Source: an uncultured Oscillospiraceae bacterium
Lineage (GTDB): Bacteria > Bacillota > Clostridia > Oscillospirales > Oscillospiraceae
DNA length: 64,000 nucleotides
Direction: 5' to 3'
Assembly: GCA_910579595.1 (NCBI GenBank)
Contig: CAJTVM010000002.1
Location: 13,582-77,581 of the forward strand
In this document: positions 43,376 to 52,481 of the stretch, in pieces
How the letters are laid out: each line of letters begins with the position of its first letter
Position numbering within the stretch: the first letter of the stretch is position 1
The notes under the pieces: generated by a model
Told to the model about the DNA's origin: nothing
Databases searched by the model: none
The model's input: only the letters and a program-made list of their open reading frames with translations
Translations under genes and position numbers: made by a program

Positions 43376-44644
43376 CTAACTGTTTTCAGCCAAATCCATG
43401 CTCTCCTTTACGAAATCGTCCTCGGAATTGGCGATGCGGTAGGCCCGGGGGGTCATCCCGATCACTTTTTTAAATTCCGCGCCCATGTGGCTCTGGGAGG
43501 AAAAGCCCAGGCTTGTGGCGATGTGGATGTAGGAATAGTCGGAATAGGCCAGGAGGTTTTTCGCCAGCTCGATTTTCTCGTGCAGGATAAACTGCTTCAG
43601 CGAGACGTTTTCGCATTTGCGGAACAGGGCGGAGAGATAATTCGCCTCCAGCCCGATGGCGTCAGCGATTTTCTGTACCGTGAGCTTTTCGTGCAGGTGG
43701 GCAAAAATATAGTCCTTACAGTGGGAAATATGCCGGTTTTCTTTTACCGGCATATTTCCCTCTTTTTGCACCAGCAGCTCGTGGACCAGTTGGGCATATT
43801 GCAGCTCGGCGTTGCGGTAGAGGCTTTCGATGGTGATGATGTCGTGGCACGCCTCCATCTGCTGGATGAAAACATCGCTCAGGTAGAAGCTGGTTTCATA
43901 GTGCAGGCCGCCATCAATGGCCGCCCGGCTGGTCAGGGTGATGGCGACGATGCCCAGGTTGATGGCCTGCCGGATGGGATCCTCGGAGAGCTTGCCGTAA
44001 CGGCCTGGATAGGCCTCCGATAAGACGCGCCGCAGCCCCTCCACATCCCCCCGCCGGACGCAGGCGCACTCCCGCACCTCGTGGTTGTAGGGGTTGTGGG
44101 CAAAGCCGTTTTCCACATTCTCAAAGACGGTGGTGTAAAATTCTTTCAGCGCCTGGTGCCGGATCTGTTCGTAGGTGCAGTTCGTAGCCAGCAGCTGCTG
44201 GCTGTCCAGAGGGGGGGCCCCCTCTGGAATCCGATATTCAAGGTGGTAAAGCAGCAGGATATCCTCCACAAATACGTTGATGGAGCAGTAAGGGACGGCC
44301 TCCGCCCAGGCGGTCTCCGCCTCGTTGTCCGTGCGCTGGGGGAGGGACAGTTTGTGCCGGAATTTGACCTCCTCCGTCAGCTGTGTCGGGCCGAGCAGGC
44401 AAAACCCGCCGTCGGTGGGGACCCAGGCATAGACCAGCTTTTCATTGACGGAAAAAAGCAGCGGGGGCTGCGCCGGATCGTAGGAGCGGATCAGCGGATG
44501 CGCCAGGATTTGGGGCCAATCGTTGATGGTGAAATGGAAATCCTCGCTAACGGATTCCTCCAGCAGGGCTCCGCTGTTTCCGAACACACGCACGATGGAG
44601 TGGAGGTGCGACAGGATGTGGGTGAGCAGATAGGGATTTTTCAT
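43376..44644 (-). CDS. AraC-family transcriptional regulator of the xylo-oligosaccharide locus
   Basis: A 422-residue regulator. The C-terminal 100 residues carry two helix-turn-helix motifs (LTVQKIADAIGLEANYLSAL and LLAYSDYSYIHIATSLGFSS followed by QSHMGAEFKKVIGMTPRAYR). The N-terminal 320 residues are a sensor region without recognisable fold, possibly ligand-binding. It is convergent with the GH120 gene (six bases apart) and divergent from the binding-protein gene, so it probably controls both. Start at 44644 is favoured by gaaaggagcg upstream. Confidence 0.88.
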   Translation of the reverse strand: MKNPYLLTHILSHLHSIVRVFGNSGALLEESVSEDFHFTINDWPQILAHPLIRSYDPAQPPLLFSVNEKLVYAWVPTDGGFCLLGPTQLTEEVKFRHKLSLPQRTDNEAETAWAEAVPYCSINVFVEDILLLYHLEYRIPEGAPPLDSQQLLATNCTYEQIRHQALKEFYTTVFENVENGFAHNPYNHEVRECACVRRGDVEGLRRVLSEAYPGRYGKLSEDPIRQAINLGIVAITLTSRAAIDGGLHYETSFYLSDVFIQQMEACHDIITIESLYRNAELQYAQLVHELLVQKEGNMPVKENRHISHCKDYIFAHLHEKLTVQKIADAIGLEANYLSALFRKCENVSLKQFILHEKIELAKNLLAYSDYSYIHIATSLGFSSQSHMGAEFKKVIGMTPRAYRIANSEDDFVKESMDLAENS

Positions 44645-44718
44645 AAGGGGGCGGCGCTCCTTTCTGAGGCATTTCCATAAAAAAGGGAACCTTGGACGAA
44701 AAAATTGTGGAGAATTCA

Positions 44719-44733
44719 AAATCTCAAAGATTT
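44719..44733 (+). promoter_or_regulatory. Short palindrome in the AraC-SBP spacer
   Basis: aaatct (44719-44724) and agattt (44728-44733) form a 15-bp palindrome with centre caa, about 50 bp upstream of the TATAAT of the binding-protein promoter. It may be a regulator site. Confidence 0.35.
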
Positions 44734-44780
44734 ATGATAACTATAGCAGAATCTTGATATATCCGTCAAGCCCTTTTCTG

Positions 44781-44812
44781 TATAATTTAACACAGACGGT
44801 AAGCGATTACCG
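44781..44812 (+). promoter_or_regulatory. Promoter and LacI-type operator before the xylo-oligosaccharide binding-protein gene
   Basis: A perfect TATAAT is at 44781-44786; no good -35 lies 16-18 bp upstream, as expected when an activator is required. Ten bases downstream is a palindrome, cggtaa (44797-44802) and ttaccg (44807-44812), with CG at its exact centre. This is the form of a LacI/GalR-family operator (for example CcpA or a local repressor), placed at the transcription start region where it would repress. No lacI-type gene is in this window. Confidence 0.55.
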
Positions 44813-44855
44813 GTACGGTGCAGTACAAAATCACAATAAGTAAAGGAGAGTTAGT

Positions 44856-46229
44856 ATGAAAAAGAAACTTGCACTGCTTCTGGCGGCTATGATGCTGCTG
44901 AGCCTGACCCTCGCCGGCTGCGGCGGCGGAAAGACCCCCAACACCGGGAATAACCCCGGCGGCGAAACCAGCGATCCCGGCGACAACAACCCCAGTGACA
45001 GCAACCCCGGCGGCTCCTCCAACGGCGGCACCATCACATTCTGGAACATTGCCACTGATGAGCCGGACAAGACCGTTTTTTCCTATGCGGTTGACCAGTA
45101 CAACACCAACGACGCCCCCAACAGCGGCTTCACCATTGAGCAGGTCTCTACGGTGAACGACCAGTACAAGAGCAAGCTGGCGGTGGCCATGGGCGCCGGC
45201 GAGTGCCCGGACGTCTACACCCACTGGACCGGCGGCTCCCTGGCGGAGTACGTAAAGTCCGGTTACGCCCAGGATCTGACAGAGCTGGTTGACAAGTACG
45301 GCCTGCGCGACCGCTACACCGAGGCTTCTCTGGCCCAGGGCACCGTCGACGGCAAGATCTACGCCCTGCCTACCAAGAACAACTCCATCGCCGCGTTCTT
45401 CTATGACAAGGCTATGTGGGCGGAAAAGGGCTATGAGATCCCCACCACCATCGCCGAGCTGGAGGCCCTGTGCGACAAGATGGTGGCCGATGGCATCGTC
45501 CCCTTCGCCCTGGCTAACCAGCCCCAGTGGACCGGCTCCATGTACTATATGTATCTGGTGACCCGCCACGGCGGCCCGGACATCGTGACCAATGCCTATG
45601 ACGGCAGCGGCTCTCTGGTGAACGATTCCACCATCTATGCCGGTCAGAAGATCCAGGAGTGGGTGAACAAGGGCTACTTCCCCGCCGGCGTCAACTCCCT
45701 GTCCCCGGACAACGGCGACGACCGCGCCCTGCTCTACCAGGGAGCTGGCATGATGCTCCAGGGTTCCTGGCAGGTTGGTTCCATCAAGAGCGAGAACCCC
45801 GAGTTCTATGAGAACCTGGGTTGCTTCGCGTTCCCGGCCCTGGAAGGCTCCAGCGCGGATCAGACCGCCATCGTCGGCACTCTGGGCGATGTGTTCATCT
45901 CCTTCAACTGCACCGGCGAGAAGCTGGAAGAAGCGGTGAAGATGGTTTCCTACTACTCCACCGATGAGTGGATGAAGCTGGACATCGAGAGCGGCAACCT
46001 GCCCCCGCTGAAGGCCGCTACCTCCGAGGAACCCGCGTGGCAGGATCTGTTGGTCATCCTGAACGACGCCTCCGCGGTCCAGCTCTGGTGGGATCAGTAC
46101 CTGCCCGCCGCTGTGGCCGATGTCCACAAGTCCGCCTCCCAGAAGTGCTTTGACGCCTCCGCCACGCCGGAAGCCATCGCCCAGGAGCAGCAGGACGCCA
46201 TGGACGAGTATCTCGCGCAGAACGGCTGA
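44856..46229 (+). CDS. CUT1 sugar-binding lipoprotein
   Basis: Extracellular solute-binding protein of 457 residues. The lipobox is LTLAGC with Cys22 as the modified residue, followed by a Gly/Asn/Pro-rich linker and a family 1 binding-protein fold (ITFWNIATDEPDKTVFSYAV, KLAVAMGAGECPDVYTHWTG, GAGMMLQGSWQVGSIK). It delivers sugar to the permeases encoded next. Proximity to GH120 suggests xylo-oligosaccharides; the sugar is inferred. The ATP-binding subunit is not encoded here, as is common for CUT1 systems that share an MsmX-type ATPase. Confidence 0.9.
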   Translation: MKKKLALLLAAMMLLSLTLAGCGGGKTPNTGNNPGGETSDPGDNNPSDSNPGGSSNGGTITFWNIATDEPDKTVFSYAVDQYNTNDAPNSGFTIEQVSTVNDQYKSKLAVAMGAGECPDVYTHWTGGSLAEYVKSGYAQDLTELVDKYGLRDRYTEASLAQGTVDGKIYALPTKNNSIAAFFYDKAMWAEKGYEIPTTIAELEALCDKMVADGIVPFALANQPQWTGSMYYMYLVTRHGGPDIVTNAYDGSGSLVNDSTIYAGQKIQEWVNKGYFPAGVNSLSPDNGDDRALLYQGAGMMLQGSWQVGSIKSENPEFYENLGCFAFPALEGSSADQTAIVGTLGDVFISFNCTGEKLEEAVKMVSYYSTDEWMKLDIESGNLPPLKAATSEEPAWQDLLVILNDASAVQLWWDQYLPAAVADVHKSASQKCFDASATPEAIAQEQQDAMDEYLAQNG

Positions 46230-46265
46230 GCCCACCCCGCCAAACGGTTAGAATGTATTTGCTCG

Positions 46266-46293
46266 ATCGGGCAGGGGTCCGCCCCTGCCCGAT
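46266..46293 (+). other. Hairpin between binding-protein and permease genes
   Basis: A perfect 12-bp stem (46266-46277 with 46282-46293, loop tccg) is followed by attgg, not by a T-run. It probably protects the binding-protein mRNA 3' end and lowers permease expression, as intergenic hairpins do in maltose operons. The second sugar locus has an equivalent structure. Confidence 0.6.
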
Positions 46294-46317
46294 TGGTATT
46301 AGAGGGAGTGTGATTTC

Positions 46318-47217
46318 ATGAACAACAACGTCAGTTTGGCACAAAAGAGAAGGCGGTCTTATGGAATCTGTGCCGCAGTCTTTCTATTTCCTGTTTTGTT
46401 ATTCCTCGCGGTCTATCTGCTCTACCCGATTATCGCCACCTTTTTCAACAGCCTCCACCAGTGGAACGGTATTTCCGCGGACAAGAAGTTCATCGGCCTG
46501 GCCAACTGGAGCAAGCTGGTCACCGACAGTGATTTCTGGCGGGCGTTCTGGAATAACATCAAGGTAATGGTGCTGTCCCTGATTGTCCAGATGCCCATCG
46601 GCATCCTGCTGGCCACCTTCCTGGACGCCGTGGGCAAAAAGGGCAATGCGTTCAAAGCTCTGTGGTTCCTGCCCATGCTGATGAGCTCCGTGGCGGTGGG
46701 CTACCTGTTCCGCTATGCCCTGGCCACCAACGGCGGCATCATCTCCTCCATCTCCCAGCTGTTCGGCGGTGGGGTGGTGGATCTGCTGGGCAACCAGGCG
46801 ACCGCGCTGTATGCGGTGATTGGCGTGGTCTGCTGGCAGTTCATCCCCTTCTACATGGTCTATTACATCGCCGGATATTCCAGCATCTCCCCGGATATCT
46901 ATGAGGCGTCCATCATCGACGGATCCACCCGGGGGCAGTACGTCCGCCACATCGCCCTGCCCCTGCTGGTGCCCACCATCAAGAGCGCCATTATCCTGTC
47001 CCTGATCGGTTCGCTGAAATACTTCGATCTGGTTTACGTCATGACGGGCGGCGGTCCCGGCACCTCCACCGAACTGATGGCTACCTATATGTATAAGAAT
47101 TCCTTTGATACGTTCAATATGGGCTACGGCTCCGCGATTGCGGCGGGTATGTTCATTTTGATCACCCTGTTTGCCTCCATTGTCATGCGGCTTCTGAACG
47201 GAAGGGGGAACGACTGA
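46318..47217 (+). CDS. CUT1 sugar ABC permease (MalF type)
   Basis: A 299-residue integral membrane protein with six helices and the EAA loop DIYEASIIDGSTRGQYVRHI that contacts the ATPase. The N-terminus and the GGPGTSTELMATYMYKNSF segment are typical of the first CUT1 permease. It overlaps the next gene by one base (TGATG). Confidence 0.93.
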   Translation: MNNNVSLAQKRRRSYGICAAVFLFPVLLFLAVYLLYPIIATFFNSLHQWNGISADKKFIGLANWSKLVTDSDFWRAFWNNIKVMVLSLIVQMPIGILLATFLDAVGKKGNAFKALWFLPMLMSSVAVGYLFRYALATNGGIISSISQLFGGGVVDLLGNQATALYAVIGVVCWQFIPFYMVYYIAGYSSISPDIYEASIIDGSTRGQYVRHIALPLLVPTIKSAIILSLIGSLKYFDLVYVMTGGGPGTSTELMATYMYKNSFDTFNMGYGSAIAAGMFILITLFASIVMRLLNGRGND

Positions 47218-48080
47218 TGGCCAAGACTGATATCCAGCTGAAAAAGTCAGCGCAAAAGAAAAGGACGGCTTGGGCGGTTGCGATTATCCTGGCGGTTCTC
47301 TGGCTGCTGGTGGCCTTTGTCCCGTTCCTGTTCATGGTGCTCACCGGCTTCAAGCAGAAGCTGGAGACGATTATGTACGGCGCGTTCCATCTGCCGGAAA
47401 CCCTTTACCTCCAGAATTACATCGACGTGATCACGGACGTCAACTTCTGGATCTACTTCCGGAACAGCGTCATCGTGCTGGTGGTTTCCCTGGTGATTCT
47501 GCTGTTCATCTCCGCCTGTGCGGCGTACCCCCTTTCCCGGTTCAGGTTCAGGCTCCGCGGGCCGGTTTACCTGCTGATTGTGGCGGCCATGTCGGTGCCC
47601 ATCCACGTCACCATGATCCCCATTTTCCAGATGACCATCAACATGGGGCTGTACGACACAATCTGGGCGCTGGTGCCCACCTCGGTGGCGTTTGCGTCCC
47701 CCATCTCCGTGTTTATCCTCACCGGCTTCATGGAGGGCATCCCCCGGGAGTTGGAGGAGGCATCGGACGTGGACGGCTGCGGGCTGTACCGCAGGTTCTT
47801 CAAGATTATCCTCCCGCTGTCCACGCCGGGCCTGTCCACGCTGGCGATTTACAATGGCGTCAACATCTGGAACGAGTTCATTTTCGCTTTTACCCTGACC
47901 CAGTCCAACGGGAATCGGACGCTCCCCCTGGCGCTGTGGAATTACCAGGGGCAGTATGCTTCCAACACCGCAATGATTATGGCCTGCCTGACCCTGTCGG
48001 TTATGCCGATGATCATCCTGTTCATTATCATGCAGGATAAGCTGGTCAAGGGTATGATGGCCGGCGCGGTGAAGGGATAA
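47217..48080 (+). CDS. CUT1 sugar ABC permease (MalG type)
   Basis: A 287-residue membrane protein with six helices and the EAA loop ELEEASDVDGCGLYRRFFKI, ending in the QDKLVKGMMAGAVKG motif found in MalG-type permeases. It forms the transmembrane pore with the preceding protein. Confidence 0.93.
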   Translation: MAKTDIQLKKSAQKKRTAWAVAIILAVLWLLVAFVPFLFMVLTGFKQKLETIMYGAFHLPETLYLQNYIDVITDVNFWIYFRNSVIVLVVSLVILLFISACAAYPLSRFRFRLRGPVYLLIVAAMSVPIHVTMIPIFQMTINMGLYDTIWALVPTSVAFASPISVFILTGFMEGIPRELEEASDVDGCGLYRRFFKIILPLSTPGLSTLAIYNGVNIWNEFIFAFTLTQSNGNRTLPLALWNYQGQYASNTAMIMACLTLSVMPMIILFIIMQDKLVKGMMAGAVKG

Positions 48081-48112
48081 CCGCTGTCCGAATGCAACAA
48101 CACGAAAAAACG

Positions 48113-48152
48113 GCCCTGCCCATCCAAATCCGGATGGGCAGGGCTGCTTTTT
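48113..48152 (+). terminator. Terminator of the xylo-oligosaccharide importer operon
   Basis: A 13-bp stem pairs gccctgcccatcc (48113-48125) with ggatgggcagggc (48132-48144), followed by tgcttttt. The A-run before the stem also allows termination of the convergent minus-strand gene. Confidence 0.93.
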
Positions 48153-48179
48153 ATCAACATGGTTCTGTCCTGGAAAAAA

Positions 48180-48539
48180 TCAGCGAGAGGTGGCGAGCTT
48201 GGCGGCCCATTCGTTTTCCCGGAACCCTACCAGCACAAAATCGTCCCCCACCAGGATGGGCCGTTTCACCAGCATCCCGTCCGATGCCAGCAGGGCGAGC
48301 TGCTCGGCCTCGCCCATGCCGGGCAGTTTGTCCTTCAGCCCCAGCTCCTTGTATTTCAGACCGCTGGTGTTGAAGAATTTCTTCAGGGGCAGGCCGCTGC
48401 GCCCGTACCAGATCTGGAGTTCCTCGAGGGTGGGCGCGTCCTCCTTGATGTGGCGGGCGGTAAAAGCCGTGCCCCGCCCCTCCAGCCATTTCCGGGCCTT
48501 CTGGCAGGTGGTGCACTTGGGGTATTCGACAAACAGCAT
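48180..48539 (-). CDS. ArsC/Spx-family thioredoxin-fold protein
   Basis: A 119-residue protein with the family start LFVEYPKCTTCQKARKWLEG, a C-x2-C motif at Cys9-Cys12, and the cis-Pro region VKRPILVGDDFVLVGFRENE. This group includes arsenate-reductase-like YffB and the redox regulator Spx. Spx has a C-x2-C as well, but residues for RNA polymerase contact cannot be judged here. No ars genes are adjacent. Confidence 0.85.
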   Translation of the reverse strand: MLFVEYPKCTTCQKARKWLEGRGTAFTARHIKEDAPTLEELQIWYGRSGLPLKKFFNTSGLKYKELGLKDKLPGMGEAEQLALLASDGMLVKRPILVGDDFVLVGFRENEWAAKLATSR

Positions 48540-48675
48540 GGTAATCTCTCCTTTGCAAATAATATGATCCGGACGCTGCGCGGATGGTATTTCCCTATTT
48601 TAGCAGAAAAGCCCCTGTATAGCAAATCCCTTGCCGGGGCATTTTGCCCACTGCGGCATTCCAGTGCCTGGACCA

Positions 48676-49551
48676 TCAGATCCGGGCGCAATAATCCATC
48701 ACGGCCCGGAGCTGTGGGGACAGCCATTTGTCCCTGTGGCAGAGCAGCTGCTTCCATACGTCGGTTTCAAAGTCCGTGACCGCAATCCGCGCCAGCCGCC
48801 CCGCGTCCACGCCCTCCTGGGTGGCGTAGTCCGGCAGGAAGGAGCAGCCCGCGCCCTGACCCACCAGGCGGCACACCAACGCCACGTCCCCGGTTTCCAG
48901 TACCGGGATGATCTCCAGCGATTGCGCCGCCAACCGCTCGTCCAGCAGACGGCGGTAGCTCATTCCCTTTTCCGTCAGCAGGAAGGGCTGGGCCAGCAGC
49001 TCCTGGATGGGAACCGTCCCCCGTCCTGCCAGGGGGCTGTCTGCCGGGGTCACGAAGTGGGCTGTGACCTTTTCCTCGTGTACGATGATGTATTCCGCAT
49101 CGTACACGCGGCTGTCCAGAGTCATTACCAGATCGGCCTCGTTGTGGTTGAGCAGGCGGAACATTTCCTCCGTTCCCGCCGTGGTGATTTTCAGCCGGAT
49201 GCCGGGCCAATCCTGCCAGAAGCGCTGGAACGCCTGCCCCAGCAGCGCCACAAGGGAATCAGCCATGACCAGGTGGATGTGTCCGGTTACCTCCTTCGGC
49301 GCGTGGAGGCTTCGGGCCAGCTCCTGGTTGAGCTGTGTCATCTGGTAGGCGCAGCCCAGCACCTCCCGTCCCTGCTGGGTCAGCGCCACAGTGTGCCGGA
49401 TGCGCTCAAACAGGCGCACGTCCAGCTCGGCCTCCAGCTGCTTGATCTGGGCGGTCACCGCAGGTTGGGAAAAGCCAAGGCGCTGGGCGGCCTTGGTAAA
49501 GCTGCCCAGCTCGGCCACCTGGATGAAGGTGCGCAGATTTTTCAGATCCAT
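48676..49551 (-). CDS. LysR-family transcriptional regulator
   Basis: A 291-residue regulator with the N-terminal winged helix-turn-helix (LRTFIQVAELGSFTKAAQRL, then GFSQPAVTAQIKQLEAELDV) and a C-terminal substrate-binding domain. It is divergent from the AGCS symporter, which it probably controls with an amino acid as co-inducer; this is inferred from arrangement. Confidence 0.93.
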   Translation of the reverse strand: MDLKNLRTFIQVAELGSFTKAAQRLGFSQPAVTAQIKQLEAELDVRLFERIRHTVALTQQGREVLGCAYQMTQLNQELARSLHAPKEVTGHIHLVMADSLVALLGQAFQRFWQDWPGIRLKITTAGTEEMFRLLNHNEADLVMTLDSRVYDAEYIIVHEEKVTAHFVTPADSPLAGRGTVPIQELLAQPFLLTEKGMSYRRLLDERLAAQSLEIIPVLETGDVALVCRLVGQGAGCSFLPDYATQEGVDAGRLARIAVTDFETDVWKQLLCHRDKWLSPQLRAVMDYCARI

Positions 49552-49573
49552 GCCGCTCCTCCCTTAGTATTAT

Positions 49574-49657
49574 TTGACGTTTTTATTATCTGTATTTAAA
49601 TTATCAATTTTACAAATGACACTCCCTATTATATACTGCTGTTATATGACAACGCAA
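49574..49657 (+). promoter_or_regulatory. Overlapping divergent promoters of lysR and the symporter gene
   Basis: On the plus strand TTGACG (49574-49579) and TAAATT (49597-49602) are spaced 17 bp and point to the symporter. On the minus strand TTGCGT (49657-49652) and TATAAT (49633-49628) are spaced 18 bp and point to lysR. The closeness would let a LysR protein bound here control both. The 163-bp spacer has no other gene. Confidence 0.6.
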
Positions 49658-49714
49658 CCACCAATTTTGGAACCGGGCGGGGTCTTTTCACCCGGAGCGT
49701 CAGGAGGGGCTGTT

Positions 49715-51130
49715 ATGAAGTTCATCGTAAACGCAACCACCGCCGTCTATAACCTGTTGTGGGGCGACCTGTTCACCGTCCCCCTGCCTGGGGGCGGAAC
49801 GCTGGGGATCTCCCTGCTGGTGCTCCTGCTTATCCCCACCGGCATTTTCTTCACCATCCGCACCCGGTTCCTGCCCATCCGCCTGTTTCCGGAGATGATC
49901 CGGGTGACGGTGGAGAAGCGGACCAACCGGGAGGGGAATGCCATCTCCGGCGTCCAGGCCCTCATCGTGTCCACCGCCACCCGGGTGGGCATGGGCAACC
50001 TCATCGGTGTGGTGGCCGCCATTTCAGCGGGCGGCGCGGGGGCGGTGTTCTGGATGTGGATCACGGCCCTTATCGGATCGTCCACCGCCTTTATCGAGGC
50101 CACCCTGGCCCAGCTCCACAAGGAAAAGGATCCCCTGTACGGCGGCTGGCGGGGCGGTCCGGCCTACTATATCCACAGCTTCGTCAAGGAGAAGCGGAGA
50201 GGAAAGCTGGGGCGGTACTCCATCCTGGCGGTGCTGTTCGCCGCTTCCGGGCTGATCTGCTGGTGCGGCATCAGCCAGGTCATTGCCAACTCTGTGTCCT
50301 CCGCGTTTGAGAACGCCTTCCACATCGAACCTATCTACACCACCGTCATCCTGGTAGCGCTGTCCGCTGTCATTGTGCTGCGCAAAAATGCCACGGTGCG
50401 GGTGCTGGATGTCCTGGTGCCCATCATGGCGGCGTGCTATTTCATCATCACCCTGATCCTCATCGGCATGAATATCACCGTCCTGCCCGACGTGTTCCGG
50501 CGCATTTTTGCGGAGGCCTTTGGCGTCCGCCAGGTGGTGGCGGGGGGCTTCGGCGCGGTGATTATGAACGGCGTCAAGCGGGGGCTGTTCTCCAACGAGG
50601 CGGGTTCCGGGTCCGCGCCCTGCGCGGCGGCGGCCGGGGACACCTCCCACCCCGCTAAAACCGGCCTGCTCCAGGCTCTGGGCGTGTTTATTGACACCAT
50701 TGTTATTTGCAGCTGCACCGCCTTTATCATCCTGGTGACCCCGGCGGAAAAGATCACCGGGCTGGAGGGGATGGACCTGCTCCAAGCCTCTATGCAGCAC
50801 CACCTGGGTCAGTTCGGGGTGGTGTTTATTGCCCTGATTTTGTGGCTGTTCAGCTTCTCCACCTTTGTGGGCATCCTGTTCTATGCCCGCTCCAACGTGG
50901 CCTACCTGTTCGGGGACAACTGGCTGTCCCAGACCCTGTACAAGGTGCTGGCCCTGGCTATGCTGTTCGTGGGAGGTCTGGCGGCGTACACCTTTGTGTG
51001 GGATCTGGGCGATGTGGGTGTGGGGCTGATGACCGTGTTCAATATCATCGTGATTCTGCCCATGTCGGGTCAGGCGCTGGCATCCATGAAGGATTATGAG
51101 AAAGCAATCAAAGCACGGCGAAACGGATAG
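49715..51130 (+). CDS. Alanine/glycine:cation symporter (AGCS family)
   Basis: A 471-residue transporter with about ten helices that imports alanine or glycine with Na+ or H+. Typical motifs are FFTIRTRFLPIRLFPEMIR, TATRVGMGNLIGVVAAISAG, GGPAYYIHSF, GVKRGLFSNEAGSGSAPCAA and ALILWLFSFSTFVGILFYAR. The ATG at 49715, preceded by caggaggg, is chosen; upstream residues in the same frame resemble no AGCS N-terminus and overlap the promoter. Confidence 0.95.
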   Translation: MKFIVNATTAVYNLLWGDLFTVPLPGGGTLGISLLVLLLIPTGIFFTIRTRFLPIRLFPEMIRVTVEKRTNREGNAISGVQALIVSTATRVGMGNLIGVVAAISAGGAGAVFWMWITALIGSSTAFIEATLAQLHKEKDPLYGGWRGGPAYYIHSFVKEKRRGKLGRYSILAVLFAASGLICWCGISQVIANSVSSAFENAFHIEPIYTTVILVALSAVIVLRKNATVRVLDVLVPIMAACYFIITLILIGMNITVLPDVFRRIFAEAFGVRQVVAGGFGAVIMNGVKRGLFSNEAGSGSAPCAAAAGDTSHPAKTGLLQALGVFIDTIVICSCTAFIILVTPAEKITGLEGMDLLQASMQHHLGQFGVVFIALILWLFSFSTFVGILFYARSNVAYLFGDNWLSQTLYKVLALAMLFVGGLAAYTFVWDLGDVGVGLMTVFNIIVILPMSGQALASMKDYEKAIKARRNG

Positions 51131-51159
51131 CCATGTAATGCCGCGGCTGAAGCTGAAAC

Positions 51160-51190
51160 GGGGGCTGGTTTCCCTTGGAAACCAGCCCCC
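51160..51190 (+). terminator. Hairpin between convergent genes
   Basis: A perfect 14-bp stem (51160-51173 with 51177-51190, loop ctt) is located between the symporter gene and the convergent sigma-operon partner gene. No clear T-run follows on either strand. Confidence 0.55.
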
Positions 51191-51263
51191 AAAGTCCGCA
51201 GCCGTGCCGAGCGGGCGGTCAGGGTTCGGACAGAAAAACTACCGTTCCAACGGGGGATCCGCG

Positions 51264-52481
51264 TCAGTTAAAGCTCCCGCTCCAGACAGGCAGGCCGGTG
51301 AGATACGCTTCCTCCACAGCGGGGACGTAATAGGCCCCATATGTGTGCAGCCCGTTCTCCCGCGCCGCCTGGGGCAGTTCCACCAGAAAACGGTAGTAGG
51401 GCATAAAATACTGCTCCTGCCGCCCGGTCAGATAGAGCAGCTCTACCCCCTTGACGTATTCGGCCCCGGGCAGCTCGTGGGGCACGTTGGTGATATATTT
51501 TCCCCCAACCAGCAGTTTTTTTGCCGCTTCTGGGGTGATAACGGGGTAATCCCCCACCTTCTGGGACAGATCCATCCCCTCCAGCCGGATAATCCACAGC
51601 CTTCCCTCCTCGTCGCAGGAGAAGGAGGCCCGGTTAAAGCTGTAGCTGAGCAGGCGCTGGGTTTCGCCCCCGGTTCTGTCACAGGCGGTGATCTCATACA
51701 TCTGCTCCCCGGAATAGGTGTAGCCCCCGCCGGTTGGTTCAATTTGGGGATCATCCATGGCGAGAAGTGCCCCATACTGCCCCAGCAGGTAGTCCGAAAC
51801 CGCTTTCATGTCCTCATAGGGGGCGTGGTAGTTGAAATTGTACCCCTCCGGCAGCGCCAGCGCCGGGTCGAACAGGATTTCCGCCGTCAGGTTGGCTCCC
51901 ACGGTGATCTCCACACCATCCCCCAGAGCGTTTACCTCGACGGGATCGAAATACCCCTCAGGGATCTCGCCCAGCTTCTCCTGGACAGCGGCGATTTCCT
52001 CCTCGGTGGGCGCGTTGTCCTGGATTTCGGCGTCTACACCCAGCCGGCCGGCCACCTCCAGCGCCCGGGCTTCCATGGCGTCCAGGTCGATGCCGTCCAC
52101 TGGGGCGCCCGCCTGGTCGCAGATTACGGGGTTGCGGTAGACTGGCAGGGTCTGGAGGTTGTCCGTCTCCTGCCACGGGCTGCCGCTGATCAGCTCTGAG
52201 ACGTCGTAGGCCAGATAGCCCTCATAGCCCATGCCGTTTGGGTGGCTTACCTCTTCGCTCAGAGGCAGCTTGGGCAGGTCAGCGACATCGGTCTGGGGCA
52301 GATCCCGCCCTGTGTACAGGAGCCCGGCCCCCGCGCATACCGCCACAACCAGGCAGGCCGCCGCCCCGATCCATTTGGGCCGGTTTGCCCGCCGTTTTGC
52401 GCTGCCCCGCAGGGCGTTGGCCCCATCCAGCAGTCCGTCGTCTAATTGTTCCAGCGCGTCGCTGATGTGTTTTGCGTTCAT
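51264..52481 (-). CDS. Membrane-anchored anti-sigma-like partner of the ECF factor
   Basis: A 405-residue protein with a short cytoplasmic N-terminus (MNAKHISDALEQLDDGLLDG...), a membrane helix at about 43-60 (WIGAAACLVVAVCAGAGLLY) and a long outer domain of about 340 residues. The start ATG overlaps the sigma stop (ATGA), the usual sign of an anti-sigma or sensor partner. I do not recognise the outer domain; no zinc-binding anti-sigma motif is seen. Anti-sigma activity is inferred from position and topology. Confidence 0.7.
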   Translation of the reverse strand: MNAKHISDALEQLDDGLLDGANALRGSAKRRANRPKWIGAAACLVVAVCAGAGLLYTGRDLPQTDVADLPKLPLSEEVSHPNGMGYEGYLAYDVSELISGSPWQETDNLQTLPVYRNPVICDQAGAPVDGIDLDAMEARALEVAGRLGVDAEIQDNAPTEEEIAAVQEKLGEIPEGYFDPVEVNALGDGVEITVGANLTAEILFDPALALPEGYNFNYHAPYEDMKAVSDYLLGQYGALLAMDDPQIEPTGGGYTYSGEQMYEITACDRTGGETQRLLSYSFNRASFSCDEEGRLWIIRLEGMDLSQKVGDYPVITPEAAKKLLVGGKYITNVPHELPGAEYVKGVELLYLTGRQEQYFMPYYRFLVELPQAARENGLHTYGAYYVPAVEEAYLTGLPVWSGSFN

